Assembly: GCF_014207595.1 (NCBI RefSeq)
Contig: NZ_JACHGY010000001.1
Coordinates: 1 to 64,000 of the forward strand
DNA length: 64,000 bases
Direction: 5' to 3'
DNA from: Algisphaera agarilytica
GTDB lineage: Bacteria; Planctomycetota; Phycisphaerae; Phycisphaerales; Phycisphaeraceae
In this document: positions 51,683 through 59,979 of the stretch, piece after piece
Layout: the number at the start of each line of letters is the position of its first letter
Position numbering within the stretch: the stretch's first letter is position 1
Program-made: the position numbers and the translations under genes
Notes under the pieces: generated by a model
The model's input: only the letters and a program-made list of their open reading frames with translations
Told to the model about the DNA's origin: nothing
Database searches by the model: none

Positions 51683-52351
51683 TCAGCTCTGGAACAATCG
51701 AGAATACAACCGATCTTGCCCCGACTGCAACACGTCCAGCAGCGGGCTGGCCTGACACAGATCGTCCAGCGTCGCATCGAGCGAAGCCGACACCCTCGAA
51801 CGTGCCTCGGAGATCAACGATTGCTGGATCGCCTGCGACTCGAGCGGGCCGATCGCCCCCAGCCGCACCGCGGCGGACAGCGCCGAGCGAACCGTCATGA
51901 ACAGGAAGAGCTCGGCGGAACGCAGGCCGTCCATGCCCAGCATCTGCGCGAGGTAGCCGAACACCGAGGCAAAATGCCCGGGGGTCCGCTCCGCCCGGCA
52001 GGCCTTGACCCACTGGGCAACCTCGGCCTGTTCAAACACACGCGTCGATGCAGAAAGCAACGCCTGGCCCTGGGCCACACTGGCCCGGTGGGCGACGTGG
52101 TTGGTCAGGGTCGCTTCGAGGCGTTGCTCTGCCTCGTGGAACCGCTCCGGCTCGCTCGCCACCGTCAGCACCGCCGGCAAGGCTCCCACCACAGTTTGGT
52201 TGATCAACGCTTTAGTCGCGGACTCCAGACTCGCCCGGTCGCGGATCAGCCCGGCCTGCACCGCCGCCTCGAAACCCGAGGAGTGGGCGAACCCGCCTGC
52301 GGGGAACGCCGAGTCAGCCAGTTGCCAGGTCGTCCAGTCCAAGTCCAGCAT
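51683..52351 (-). CDS. ureF: Urease accessory protein UreF
   Basis: A 222-residue all-helical urease maturation factor, seen in WQLADSAFPAGGFAHSSGFEAA and GYLAQMLGMDGLRSAELFLF, typical of UreF. With UreD and UreG it forms the complex that activates urease. The start at 52351 (MLDLDW) gives the family's usual length; the open frame upstream enters the shared control region. Co-transcribed with ureG and divergent from the porin-urt genes, whose sigma-54 promoter lies in the same intergenic region. Confidence 0.92.
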   Translation of the reverse strand: MLDLDWTTWQLADSAFPAGGFAHSSGFEAAVQAGLIRDRASLESATKALINQTVVGALPAVLTVASEPERFHEAEQRLEATLTNHVAHRASVAQGQALLSASTRVFEQAEVAQWVKACRAERTPGHFASVFGYLAQMLGMDGLRSAELFLFMTVRSALSAAVRLGAIGPLESQAIQQSLISEARSRVSASLDATLDDLCQASPLLDVLQSGQDRLYSRLFQS

Positions 52352-52813
52352 GGATGAGGTTATACACGCAATCCGCTGGACAAATGAGGCGGGAGAATAT
52401 TTTGCGGATGCGCTTTTTTTAGGCACTCATGGTCCGGGTAACAACCCCCTGCCTGAAATCAGGGCACAAAGTCTCTCCACCCCGTTCAGCTCTGAATATT
52501 CTTCAACAAAAACTAATCCGGAACCTCAAAACGAGAAAAATAGCTGCGCTTCATAGCTAATTCTGCGTTAACTGGTTTCATCGGCCATCCCCAAGCTCCG
52601 GATAAATCAACGCGTTATCGGCTCACACCTCGCAACTGGCACATGCTTTGCCATGTGTGAGTTACGCAGTGCTTCGTTGCAAGCCCAGCGTACCGCTAGA
52701 TGTTGCGTGAGCACCGTGCCACGCACAGGTTTCGAGCTGTGACACAGAACGGTCTTTGGTTGGCCGGCCACAGCATTACACACACTTATTCGGTGTTTAG
52801 GAGAGTCTTTTAG
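52352..52813. promoter_or_regulatory. Divergent control region of the urea island
   Basis: This 462-base gap between ureF (minus) and the porin gene (plus) holds no convincing gene. It contains the sigma-54 promoter listed separately, and an 18-base dyad (52641-52658, CACATG-N6-CATGTG) overlapping it. No clear NtrC site was recognised. The 5' half is AT-rich and probably carries the ureFG promoter on the other strand. Confidence 0.55.
52637..52652 (+). promoter_or_regulatory. Sigma-54 (-24/-12) promoter upstream of the porin gene
   Basis: tggcac-atgct-ttgcc: GG at 52638-52639 and GC at 52650-52651 are exactly 10 bases apart, as required for sigma-54, and the -24 half is a perfect TGGCAC. It points toward the porin gene, whose start is 163 bases from the -12 element. 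Sigma-54 promoters need an enhancer-binding activator such as NtrC, consistent with nitrogen control. Confidence 0.75.
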
Positions 52814-53647
52814 ATGGGTAATCAATCTCAATATCGCTTCGTGGGCAAGGGTCTGGCAGCTGCTGCCTTGTGTGTCTCGCCGATGGCTGTCGCTCAAGAG
52901 GCCCCCGAGTCGCGCGTGAGCGGCGTTGTGGGTGCCGACATCAACTCGCACTTCGTTTCGTACGGCTTGGACGTCTGGGCTGAAGGCGACGCCTTCTCGG
53001 GCTCGGATACCTTCAACCCCTACGCCGAAGTCTCCATCGACTTTGACGCCTTCAGCCTCACCGCGGGTGTTTGGGCCGACATCAACGACAACGCCGGCGG
53101 CGGCCTGGGTGGCGACATCCAGGAAATCGACGGCTACATCGGCGTCGGCTTCGGCTACGAAGCATTTAGCTTCGGCGTGACCTACCAAGAATGGGCCTTC
53201 GCCAGCCAAACCGAAGATATCCTCGATATCTCCATCGGCTACGACGACACCGGCCTGATCTCGGACGACTTCGCCCTGAGTCCCTCGATCGTGATCCACA
53301 ACCGGGTCGACAACGGTCTGGGCCTCTCGAACGGCACCATCATCGTGGCCGGCATCGAGCCCGGCTTCACCATCGTCGATTCCGAAGAATTCGCCATCGA
53401 CATGTCCGTGCCCGTTAACTTCGGCTTCGCCCTCGATGACGGCTACTTCATCGCCGGCGGCGACGACGGCTTCGGCTTCTTCTCCATCGGTGCTGCCTTC
53501 GGTATGCCCCTGGACATGATCCCCTCCGACTACGGTGCCTGGGCCCTCAACGCCGGCGTCACCCTCTACTCCACCGAGAGCGACGTCTACGCCAACCCCG
53601 ATGACACCTTCGTCACCTACAACCTCGGCCTCAGCCTCGCATTCTAA
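52814..53647 (+). CDS. Porin-like outer-membrane protein of the urea island
   Basis: A 277-residue exported protein. After an N-terminal signal (about 1-28, ending AVAQEAP) it is made of alternating acidic/aromatic beta strands (FSLTAGVWADIN, FSFGVTYQEWAF) and ends NLGLSLAF, an outer-membrane barrel C-terminus. Its own sigma-54 promoter and its position before urtA suggest a nitrogen-regulated urea or amide pore. AGGAG lies about 10 bases upstream of the ATG. A long hairpin follows the gene. Urea specificity is inference. Confidence 0.75.
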   Translation: MGNQSQYRFVGKGLAAAALCVSPMAVAQEAPESRVSGVVGADINSHFVSYGLDVWAEGDAFSGSDTFNPYAEVSIDFDAFSLTAGVWADINDNAGGGLGGDIQEIDGYIGVGFGYEAFSFGVTYQEWAFASQTEDILDISIGYDDTGLISDDFALSPSIVIHNRVDNGLGLSNGTIIVAGIEPGFTIVDSEEFAIDMSVPVNFGFALDDGYFIAGGDDGFGFFSIGAAFGMPLDMIPSDYGAWALNAGVTLYSTESDVYANPDDTFVTYNLGLSLAF

Positions 53648-53664
53648 ATTTTTGCCTTACCGAC

Positions 53665-53738
53665 GCCTGCCCCACACGGATGTTGTTTGAACGAGCTACG
53701 GCTTCCATTCAAAACAACGTTCCGTGTGGGGTTCGGCG
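53665..53738 (+). terminator. Long stem-loop between porin gene and urtA
   Basis: A large imperfect inverted repeat: GCC, ccccacacgga (11 bp perfect) and gttgtttgaa on the left pair with ttcaaaacaac, tccgtgtgggg and ggc on the right. There is no T-run, so it may act as an mRNA stabiliser or processing site as much as a terminator. It separates the porin message from the urtA promoter. Confidence 0.6.
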
Positions 53739-53839
53739 TTATACGGGGGCCAAAGTTTCATCAACCGACAAGTTGAATCACGAGGGGAAAGGCTCCCACC
53801 ACACATTTGATTTTAACCCCTGATGTCTCTGCGCCGGTG

Positions 53840-53855
53840 TGGCGTAGACATTGCA
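53840..53855 (+). promoter_or_regulatory. Sigma-54 (-24/-12) promoter of urtA
   Basis: tggcgt-agaca-ttgca: GG at 53841-53842 and GC at 53853-53854 have the required 10-base gap and the -12 half is a perfect TTGCA. It lies about 60 bases before the urtA ATG and points toward it. With the porin promoter, this makes two sigma-54 promoters within 1.2 kb. Confidence 0.8.
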
Positions 53856-53913
53856 AGCCGGAATTTGAGCTCGGCATTCAGCTCAAAGCCATATATGTAT
53901 CTGGAGAGATGAC

Positions 53914-55194
53914 ATGAAAAGCAATCGCATTAAATCCCTGGCCAAACGGGTTTCGACCCTGGCTGTTGCGGGCACCCTGGGCCTGCTCCCCGCCATGACC
54001 CAAGCCGAAGAGACCGTCAAGATCGGCGTGCTCCACTCGCTGTCGGGCACCATGGCGATCTCGGAGACCTCGCTGCGTGACGTGGTCCTGATGGCTTCCG
54101 AAGAAATCAACGCGGCCGGCGGCGTGAGCGTCGGCGGCAAGTCGTACATGATCGAGCCGGTCGTCGTCGACCCCGCCTCCAACTGGCCCCTCTTCGCCGA
54201 GAAGGCCAAGCAGCTGATCACCCAGGACGAAGTCGCCGTGACCTTCGGCTGCTGGACCTCGGTCAGCCGTAAGTCGGTCCTGCCGGTCTACGAAGAGTAC
54301 AACGAGCTGCTGTTCTACCCCGTGCAATACGAAGGCGAAGAGCAGTCGCTCAACGTGTTCTACACCGCCGCTTCGCCCAACCAGCAGCTGGTGCCCGCCG
54401 CCCAGTACGCTCTGGACGAACTCGAAGCCAAGAAGTTCATCCTCCTCGGCACCGACTACGTCTTCCCCCGCACCGCCAACCGCGTGCTCAAGGCCTTCCT
54501 GCTGAAGAACGGCATCCCCGAAGAAAACATCTACGAGGACTACACCGACTTCGGTCACAAGGACTACCAAACCATCGTCAACAACATCAAGACCCTCGCC
54601 GCCAGCGGTGACGCGGTGGTGCTCTCGACCATCAACGGCGACTCGAACGTCCCGTTCTACACCGAGTTCGCCAACCAGGGCCTAACCTCTGACGACTGCC
54701 CCATCATCGCCTTCTCGGTCTCCGAAGACGAACTGCGTGCGATGGACACCTCCAAGCTCGTCGGCCACCTCGCGGCATGGAACTACTTCATGTCGGTGGA
54801 TACCCCCGAGAACGCCGCTTTCGTCGAAGCGTTCCAGAAGTACTGCGCCGACAACAACCTGCCCGGTGGTTCGGCCCGTGTGACCTGTGACCCGATCGAA
54901 GCCGCCTACTACGGCGTGTATGTGTGGAAGGCCGCGGCTGAGAAGGCTGGCTCCTTCGACGTCGACGCGGTCCGCGAAGCTGTTTACGGCCTCGAGTTCG
55001 ACGCCCCCGGCGGCAAGAAGAAGATGCACGAAACCAACCAGCACACCTACAAGCCGGTCTACATCGGCGAGATCCTCGAAGACGGTCAATTCGACATCGT
55101 CTGGGAATCCGAAGGCCTCGTCGAGCCCGACTCCTACAGCTCGCTGCTGTGGGAAGGCAAAGAGTTCCCCGCCCCCTCCGGCGGCCCCAAGTAA
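53914..55194 (+). CDS. urtA: Urea ABC transporter substrate-binding protein
   Basis: A 426-residue periplasmic protein. Signal peptide to about residue 31 (VSTLAVAGTLGLLPAMTQAEE), then the Leu/Ile/Val-binding-type fold used by UrtA: TVKIGVLHSLSGTMAISETS, CWTSVSRKSVLPVYEEYN, LLFYPVQYEGEEQSLNVFYT. It delivers urea to the UrtBC permease. Preceded by its own sigma-54 promoter and followed by a terminator-like hairpin before urtBC, which would allow high expression of the binding protein. GGAGA precedes the ATG. Confidence 0.96.
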   Translation: MKSNRIKSLAKRVSTLAVAGTLGLLPAMTQAEETVKIGVLHSLSGTMAISETSLRDVVLMASEEINAAGGVSVGGKSYMIEPVVVDPASNWPLFAEKAKQLITQDEVAVTFGCWTSVSRKSVLPVYEEYNELLFYPVQYEGEEQSLNVFYTAASPNQQLVPAAQYALDELEAKKFILLGTDYVFPRTANRVLKAFLLKNGIPEENIYEDYTDFGHKDYQTIVNNIKTLAASGDAVVLSTINGDSNVPFYTEFANQGLTSDDCPIIAFSVSEDELRAMDTSKLVGHLAAWNYFMSVDTPENAAFVEAFQKYCADNNLPGGSARVTCDPIEAAYYGVYVWKAAAEKAGSFDVDAVREAVYGLEFDAPGGKKKMHETNQHTYKPVYIGEILEDGQFDIVWESEGLVEPDSYSSLLWEGKEFPAPSGGPK

Positions 55195-55243
55195 ATCCAC
55201 GACGGGACTCGGCCTCGGCTGAGTCCGACGTGTAAAGAACAAC

Positions 55244-55277
55244 GCCGAGGTGTGGTTAACGCCGCACCTCGGCTTTC
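55244..55277 (+). terminator. Terminator/attenuator between urtA and urtBC
   Basis: A 9-bp stem (gccgaggtg at 55244-55252 with cacctcggc at 55265-55273) followed by ttt. A weaker hairpin (ggactc/gagtcc, 55205-55226) precedes it. Partial termination here would keep UrtA more abundant than the membrane and ATPase parts. Confidence 0.65.
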
Positions 55278-55337
55278 CCCGACCATCGCCCCACTGTTTC
55301 ACTCTTGCCGGCACGCCGGCTCCACACGGATCACGAT

Positions 55338-58300
55338 TTGAAGTTCTCCACGGCCCCCCACCGCCTTGCGACCCGGACCCACTCGCAACGCAAAGCTGGC
55401 GTCTATTCGCTGTTGCTCCTGCTCGTCGCAACCGCCCTGTTCGTGTTCAGCGGCACGTACTCACCGACCGCGACCGCGCAGGACACGCCCGCTGAAGAAC
55501 CCGCTGCCGCCGAGGCGTCGACGGATGAACTCAGCGACGACGAGCTGCTCGAGCTCGCGGTTAACCTCGGCAGTAGCAAGCTCGCCTCCGAAACCGTCGA
55601 ACAACTCATCGGCATGGGCGATGCCCGGGTGCTGCGGCTCTTTGAACGCCTGATGGCCAACGAGCTCCGCACCGTGGGCGACCGATTGGTCTGGGAGCCG
55701 CCCGCGTTGGAAGGTGAATCCCCCGCCGAGGCCGGGGCACCGCTGCTGCTCAACGCGGTGGCTGCCGAGCGTGAGCTGCTGGACCTGGAAACACTCAAAG
55801 TCGACGGCGAGCTGCCCAAGTCCAAGAGCTTCCGTGGCAACCGTAAGGCCCGGAAGGTCATCCAACAGCGTCTTTCACTGATGGGGCTCGACCTCAAAGA
55901 CCCCGTGATCCGCGAAGAGTCGGCCCGCAACGTCGGCAACAAACGCCAGCTCGAAGCCCTGCCCAAGCTTCTCGAGCTGGCAGAGAACGATCCGGAAAAA
56001 GCCATCCGCCGTACCGCGGAAGAAAGCGCCAACCTCATCGTCGCCAGCGGCACCGACCCCGAAGCAGACGAAGCCACCCGCGTCGCCGCGATCGCGGGAC
56101 TGGGCGAGCTCAAGAGCATCCGCGGCCTGGACGTGCTCAAGGAAGTCATCAACAGCGACGACTCCACCCCCGCCATGGTCGCGGCGGCCGAGAAATCCAC
56201 CGACCAGATCAACCGCCACATCTCGGTGACGAACTGGATCAAGAACGCCTTCTTCGGCATGTCGGCCGGCTCGATTTTTGTCCTCGTCGCGCTCGGCCTG
56301 GCGATCACGTTCGGCCTGATGGGCGTGATCAACATGGCCCACGGCGAGATGCTCATGATCGGAGCCGTCGCGACCTGGGCCTGCTTCGAGTTCCTCAGCA
56401 CCAACCCGTTCTGGAGCGGCGACCCGATGGCCGCCCTCGGCCTGAGCCCGAACTGGGCGTACGTCGTCGCGTTCTTCATGGCGTTTACCATCGCGGCGAT
56501 CACGGGCCTGCTGGTCGAAGTCTCGATCGTCCGCTTCCTCTACAAACGGCCGCTCGACTCGCTGCTCGCCACCATCGGCGTGAGCTACATCCTCATCCAG
56601 CTCGTGCGGAACTGGAAAGGCGACAACCTGCCGCTCACCCGCCCCGACTGGTCGGCGGGCGGCTGGGAGGTCTATCCCGACATCGTGCTGGGCTACAGCC
56701 GGATGTTCATCATCGCCCTGACCGCTTTCTGCCTCGCGGCGGTGGTGGTCATCTTCCGCTTCACCAAGATCGGGCTCATGGTGCGGGCGACCGTGCAGAA
56801 CCGGGCGATGGCCCAGACGCTGGGCGTCAATACGCGTGTCGTCGACATGTTCTGCTTTGCCTTCGGCGCCGGGCTGGCGGGGCTCGCGGGCTTTGGGGTC
56901 TATCTCATCGGCAACACCACCCCGCAGATGGGCCAGGGCTACATCGTCGATTCGTTCCTGGTCGTCGTGGTCGGCGGCGTCGGCAAGCTGCTTGGCGTGG
57001 TCATCTCCGGGTTGGGGCTCGGCACGCTCGAAAAAATCCTCGAGCCGATCGTGCTGATCGAAGAACCTATCCGCCTGTTCGATTCGACCTGGGCGAAGGT
57101 CGCGGTGCTGTTGCTAGTGGTGCTGTTCATTCAGCGCCGGCCGTCGGGCCTCTTCCCCGAGAAAGGGCGTGCAGCCAGCCAAGCCACCGGCAAAGACGAC
57201 ATGCCCTGGCTCGGCCGACCGACTTGGCGGACCGACGCGATCCTCGGCGGGCTGCTTGTCATCGTTGGCTTGGTCGTGATCCCGGCTCTGTATCTATCGG
57301 GGAACATGAGCATCGACACGCTCAACCGCTACGGCTACTTCACCTGTTTCGCCATCTGTGCGGTGGGCCTCGACTTGATCTGGGGCTACATGGGCGTATT
57401 GAGCCTGTGCCAGTTCCTGTTCTTCGCATTTGGCTCGTATTGCATGGGCTTCTATCTGATTAACATCGGGCCCAAAGACGTGAACGGCATCCCCGAATGC
57501 CTGGCCTACGTGATGTCCGATGTGGCCAACCCCACGCCGCCTTGGTACCTGGCGTATTTCCAAAACCTCGGCGTGTCGTTCCTTTTGGCGATGCTGCTCC
57601 CCGGATTGGTCGCGGCCGTCATTGGCGTGATGATGTTCCGCAGCCGGGTCAAGGGCGTCTACTTCGCCATCCTCACCCAGGCCATCACGGTGATCGCTTG
57701 GCGGGTGTTCCAGAAAAACGACTTGAAGATGGGCGGCACCAACGGCATCCGTGTCACCTTTAGCGAAGAGCTGTTCGGCAACCCGATCGCGTTCCAGGAA
57801 GGCCTGTCGCTGGCCTCGCAAACCCGATTCAAGCTGTACATCCTCTCGGTGATTGCTTTGATCGTGACGCTGATTGTCGCCAAGGCGATGGTGCGTTCGG
57901 GCTACGGCCGAATCTTGCTGGCGATCCGCGACGACGAGACGCGCCTGCGTTTTTCGGGCTATCAGCCGTGGGTCTACAAGGCGCTGACCTTTACGGTTGC
58001 GGGCATGATGGCCGGACTCGGCGGGGCGCTGTACTTCCCGCAGAAAGGCATCATCACGCCCACCGAGATGGAGCCGTCGTGGTCGATCCTCGTGGTGGCC
58101 TGGGTCGCCTTCGGCGGGCGTGGCACATTGTGGGGCGCGGTGCTCGGGGCGCTGGCGATCAGCCAGATCTACAACTTCATGACTTCCGAGGCTCCGGAGT
58201 ATTGGATGTATGTCCTCGGCGGGTTGTTCATCCTCGTGCCGTTGCTGCTGCCCGGCGGGCTGATGAGCATCCCGACGCTGATCGGTAACGGGCTGTCGCG

Positions 58301-58367
58301 TTCCAAGCCGGGCGGCACGCCACCGCCACCCGCGGTGCCCGCCTCCAACACGGGAGGTGCCGCGTAA
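55338..58367 (+). CDS. urtBC: Fused urea ABC transporter permease UrtB-UrtC
   Basis: A protein of about 1009 residues that joins both urea permease subunits. A signal-like hydrophobic segment is followed by an extracytoplasmic region with HEAT-like helices (about 60-285, e.g. DPVIREESARNVGNKRQLEA), the UrtB membrane domain (about 300-595: GSIFVLVALGLAITFGLMGV, INMAHGEML), a cytoplasmic linker, and the UrtC membrane domain (about 625-985: AICAVGLDLIWGYMGVLSLC, GGTNGIRVTF). In most bacteria urtB and urtC are separate. No stop codon or start motif separates the halves. The start is a TTG (55338; TTG 55305 is possible). Its stop overlaps the ATG of urtD by 1 base. Confidence 0.93.
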   Translation: MKFSTAPHRLATRTHSQRKAGVYSLLLLLVATALFVFSGTYSPTATAQDTPAEEPAAAEASTDELSDDELLELAVNLGSSKLASETVEQLIGMGDARVLRLFERLMANELRTVGDRLVWEPPALEGESPAEAGAPLLLNAVAAERELLDLETLKVDGELPKSKSFRGNRKARKVIQQRLSLMGLDLKDPVIREESARNVGNKRQLEALPKLLELAENDPEKAIRRTAEESANLIVASGTDPEADEATRVAAIAGLGELKSIRGLDVLKEVINSDDSTPAMVAAAEKSTDQINRHISVTNWIKNAFFGMSAGSIFVLVALGLAITFGLMGVINMAHGEMLMIGAVATWACFEFLSTNPFWSGDPMAALGLSPNWAYVVAFFMAFTIAAITGLLVEVSIVRFLYKRPLDSLLATIGVSYILIQLVRNWKGDNLPLTRPDWSAGGWEVYPDIVLGYSRMFIIALTAFCLAAVVVIFRFTKIGLMVRATVQNRAMAQTLGVNTRVVDMFCFAFGAGLAGLAGFGVYLIGNTTPQMGQGYIVDSFLVVVVGGVGKLLGVVISGLGLGTLEKILEPIVLIEEPIRLFDSTWAKVAVLLLVVLFIQRRPSGLFPEKGRAASQATGKDDMPWLGRPTWRTDAILGGLLVIVGLVVIPALYLSGNMSIDTLNRYGYFTCFAICAVGLDLIWGYMGVLSLCQFLFFAFGSYCMGFYLINIGPKDVNGIPECLAYVMSDVANPTPPWYLAYFQNLGVSFLLAMLLPGLVAAVIGVMMFRSRVKGVYFAILTQAITVIAWRVFQKNDLKMGGTNGIRVTFSEELFGNPIAFQEGLSLASQTRFKLYILSVIALIVTLIVAKAMVRSGYGRILLAIRDDETRLRFSGYQPWVYKALTFTVAGMMAGLGGALYFPQKGIITPTEMEPSWSILVVAWVAFGGRGTLWGAVLGALAISQIYNFMTSEAPEYWMYVLGGLFILVPLLLPGGLMSIPTLIGNGLSRSKPGGTPPPPAVPASNTGGAA

Positions 58368-59269
58368 TGCAAACCGCCACGCCCCCCGCCACCGATCCCC
58401 GCCAGTACGACTACGCGGTCGAAGGCCCGCGTCAGAGCCAGCTCTGGGCGCAGCGTTACATCCTGTTCCTGCAGGACGTCACCGCGGTGTTCGACGGGTT
58501 CAAGGCCCTGGACATCGCCGACCTGGGCATCGGGCACAACGAGCTCCGCGTCGTTGTCGGCCCCAACGGCGCGGGCAAGACCACGATGTGCGACGTCATC
58601 TCCGGCCTAACCAAACCCACCACCGGCAAGGTCTACTTCAACGGCGGAGAGATCACCGGCCAGGACGAAACCCTCATCGCCCAGCAGGGCGTCGGCCGAA
58701 AGTTCCAGATCCCTAACGTGTTCGACTCGCTGAGCGTCTGGGAGAACATGCTGCTGGCCTTGCCCAACCCCGCTCAGGGCATCGGCAGCAAAGACCACCT
58801 GCGCAAACTCGACCCGCGCATCTCCGGCCCCGGCGGCCTGGCGATGCTGCGCTTCTTTAAGCACTGCCAGACCGTCGGCGGCAAGGCCACCCCCGAAGCC
58901 CGCGACCGGATCCACGACATCCTCACCCGCGTCCGCCTCATCGACGACCTGCACACCCCCGCCAAGTCGCTCAGCCACGGCCAGCGTCAATGGCTCGCCA
59001 TCAGCTCGCTCATCCTCGCCAGCCCGAAGCTGCTGCTGGTCGACGAACCCGCCGCCGGCCTGACCGACGCCGAGACCGCGCTGACCGCCGAGCTCTTGCT
59101 TGAACTCAAAGACGAACACACCATCATCTGCATCGAGCACGACATGGAGTTTGTCCGCCAGCTCGATTCGCGCGTGACCGTGCTCAACGAAGGCCAGGTC
59201 CTGGCCGAGGGCACGCTGGATCAGGTGCAGAGCGACGAGGCCGTGATCGAAGCGTATTTGGGAAGATAA
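58367..59269 (+). CDS. urtD: Urea ABC transporter ATPase UrtD
   Basis: A 300-residue ABC ATPase with Walker A GPNGAGKTTMCD, signature LSHGQRQWLAI and Walker B LLLVDEPAAGL. It powers urea import with UrtE. An N-terminal extension of about 45 residues precedes the ABC core. The start overlaps the urtBC stop, and urtE follows 8 bases later. Confidence 0.96.
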   Translation: MQTATPPATDPRQYDYAVEGPRQSQLWAQRYILFLQDVTAVFDGFKALDIADLGIGHNELRVVVGPNGAGKTTMCDVISGLTKPTTGKVYFNGGEITGQDETLIAQQGVGRKFQIPNVFDSLSVWENMLLALPNPAQGIGSKDHLRKLDPRISGPGGLAMLRFFKHCQTVGGKATPEARDRIHDILTRVRLIDDLHTPAKSLSHGQRQWLAISSLILASPKLLLVDEPAAGLTDAETALTAELLLELKDEHTIICIEHDMEFVRQLDSRVTVLNEGQVLAEGTLDQVQSDEAVIEAYLGR

Positions 59270-59277
59270 GAATCAGC

Positions 59278-59970
59278 ATGCTCAATCTCCGCAACATCGA
59301 ATTCGCCTACGGCGGCGTCAAGGCCCTGGACGACGTCAACATGACCATGGCCCCGGGCAAGATGACCTGTGTCATGGGTCGCAACGGCGTGGGCAAGACC
59401 ACCCTGATGCAAAACATCATCGGGCTGCTGCGCGGCAGCGGCTCGATCACGCTCGGCGACGAAGAGATCAGCGGGATGACCGCGCACCGTCGGGCACAGA
59501 TGGGTGTCGCCCTCGTACCCCAGGGCCGGATGATCTTCCCCAAGCTGACCGTGGAAGAAAACCTGCGCATCGGCCTGCAGGCCCGACGCGACGGCGGCAA
59601 GTCGATCCCACACGAAGTCTTCGAGGTCTTCCCCATCCTCAAGGACTTCCTCAAACGCAACGGCGGCGACCTCTCCGGCGGGCAGCAGCAGCAGCTCGCC
59701 ATCGCCCGGGCCATGGTCGGCGAGCCGCGCGTCATGCTGCTCGATGAACCGACCGAAGGCATCCAGCCCAACGTGATCCAGCAGATCGGCCACGTGCTCA
59801 AAAAGCTCATCGCCGAGAAGGGCATGACCATCGTACTCGTCGAGCAGTACCTCGATTTCGTCAAAGAGTTTGGCGACCACGTCTACATCATGAACCGTGG
59901 CACGGTGGTTGCAGAAACCTCAGCCAGCGACATGACCCCTGAACTCGTCAACGACCACCTCAGCGTTTAA
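59278..59970 (+). CDS. urtE: Urea ABC transporter ATPase UrtE
   Basis: A 230-residue ABC ATPase: Walker A GRNGVGKTTLMQ, signature LSGGQQQQLAIARA, Walker B VMLLDEPTEGIQPNV, typical UrtE length and sequence. It pairs with UrtD on the cytoplasmic face of UrtBC. The urease gene ureD starts 9 bases after its stop, so transporter and enzyme share a transcript. Confidence 0.96.
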   Translation: MLNLRNIEFAYGGVKALDDVNMTMAPGKMTCVMGRNGVGKTTLMQNIIGLLRGSGSITLGDEEISGMTAHRRAQMGVALVPQGRMIFPKLTVEENLRIGLQARRDGGKSIPHEVFEVFPILKDFLKRNGGDLSGGQQQQLAIARAMVGEPRVMLLDEPTEGIQPNVIQQIGHVLKKLIAEKGMTIVLVEQYLDFVKEFGDHVYIMNRGTVVAETSASDMTPELVNDHLSV

Positions 59971-59979
59971 CCTCCCACG

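Noticed and set aside
52742-52813. NtrC enhancer site near the porin promoter
   Set aside because: GCAC/GTGC words occur nearby but none has the spacing of an NtrC dyad, so no enhancer is claimed.
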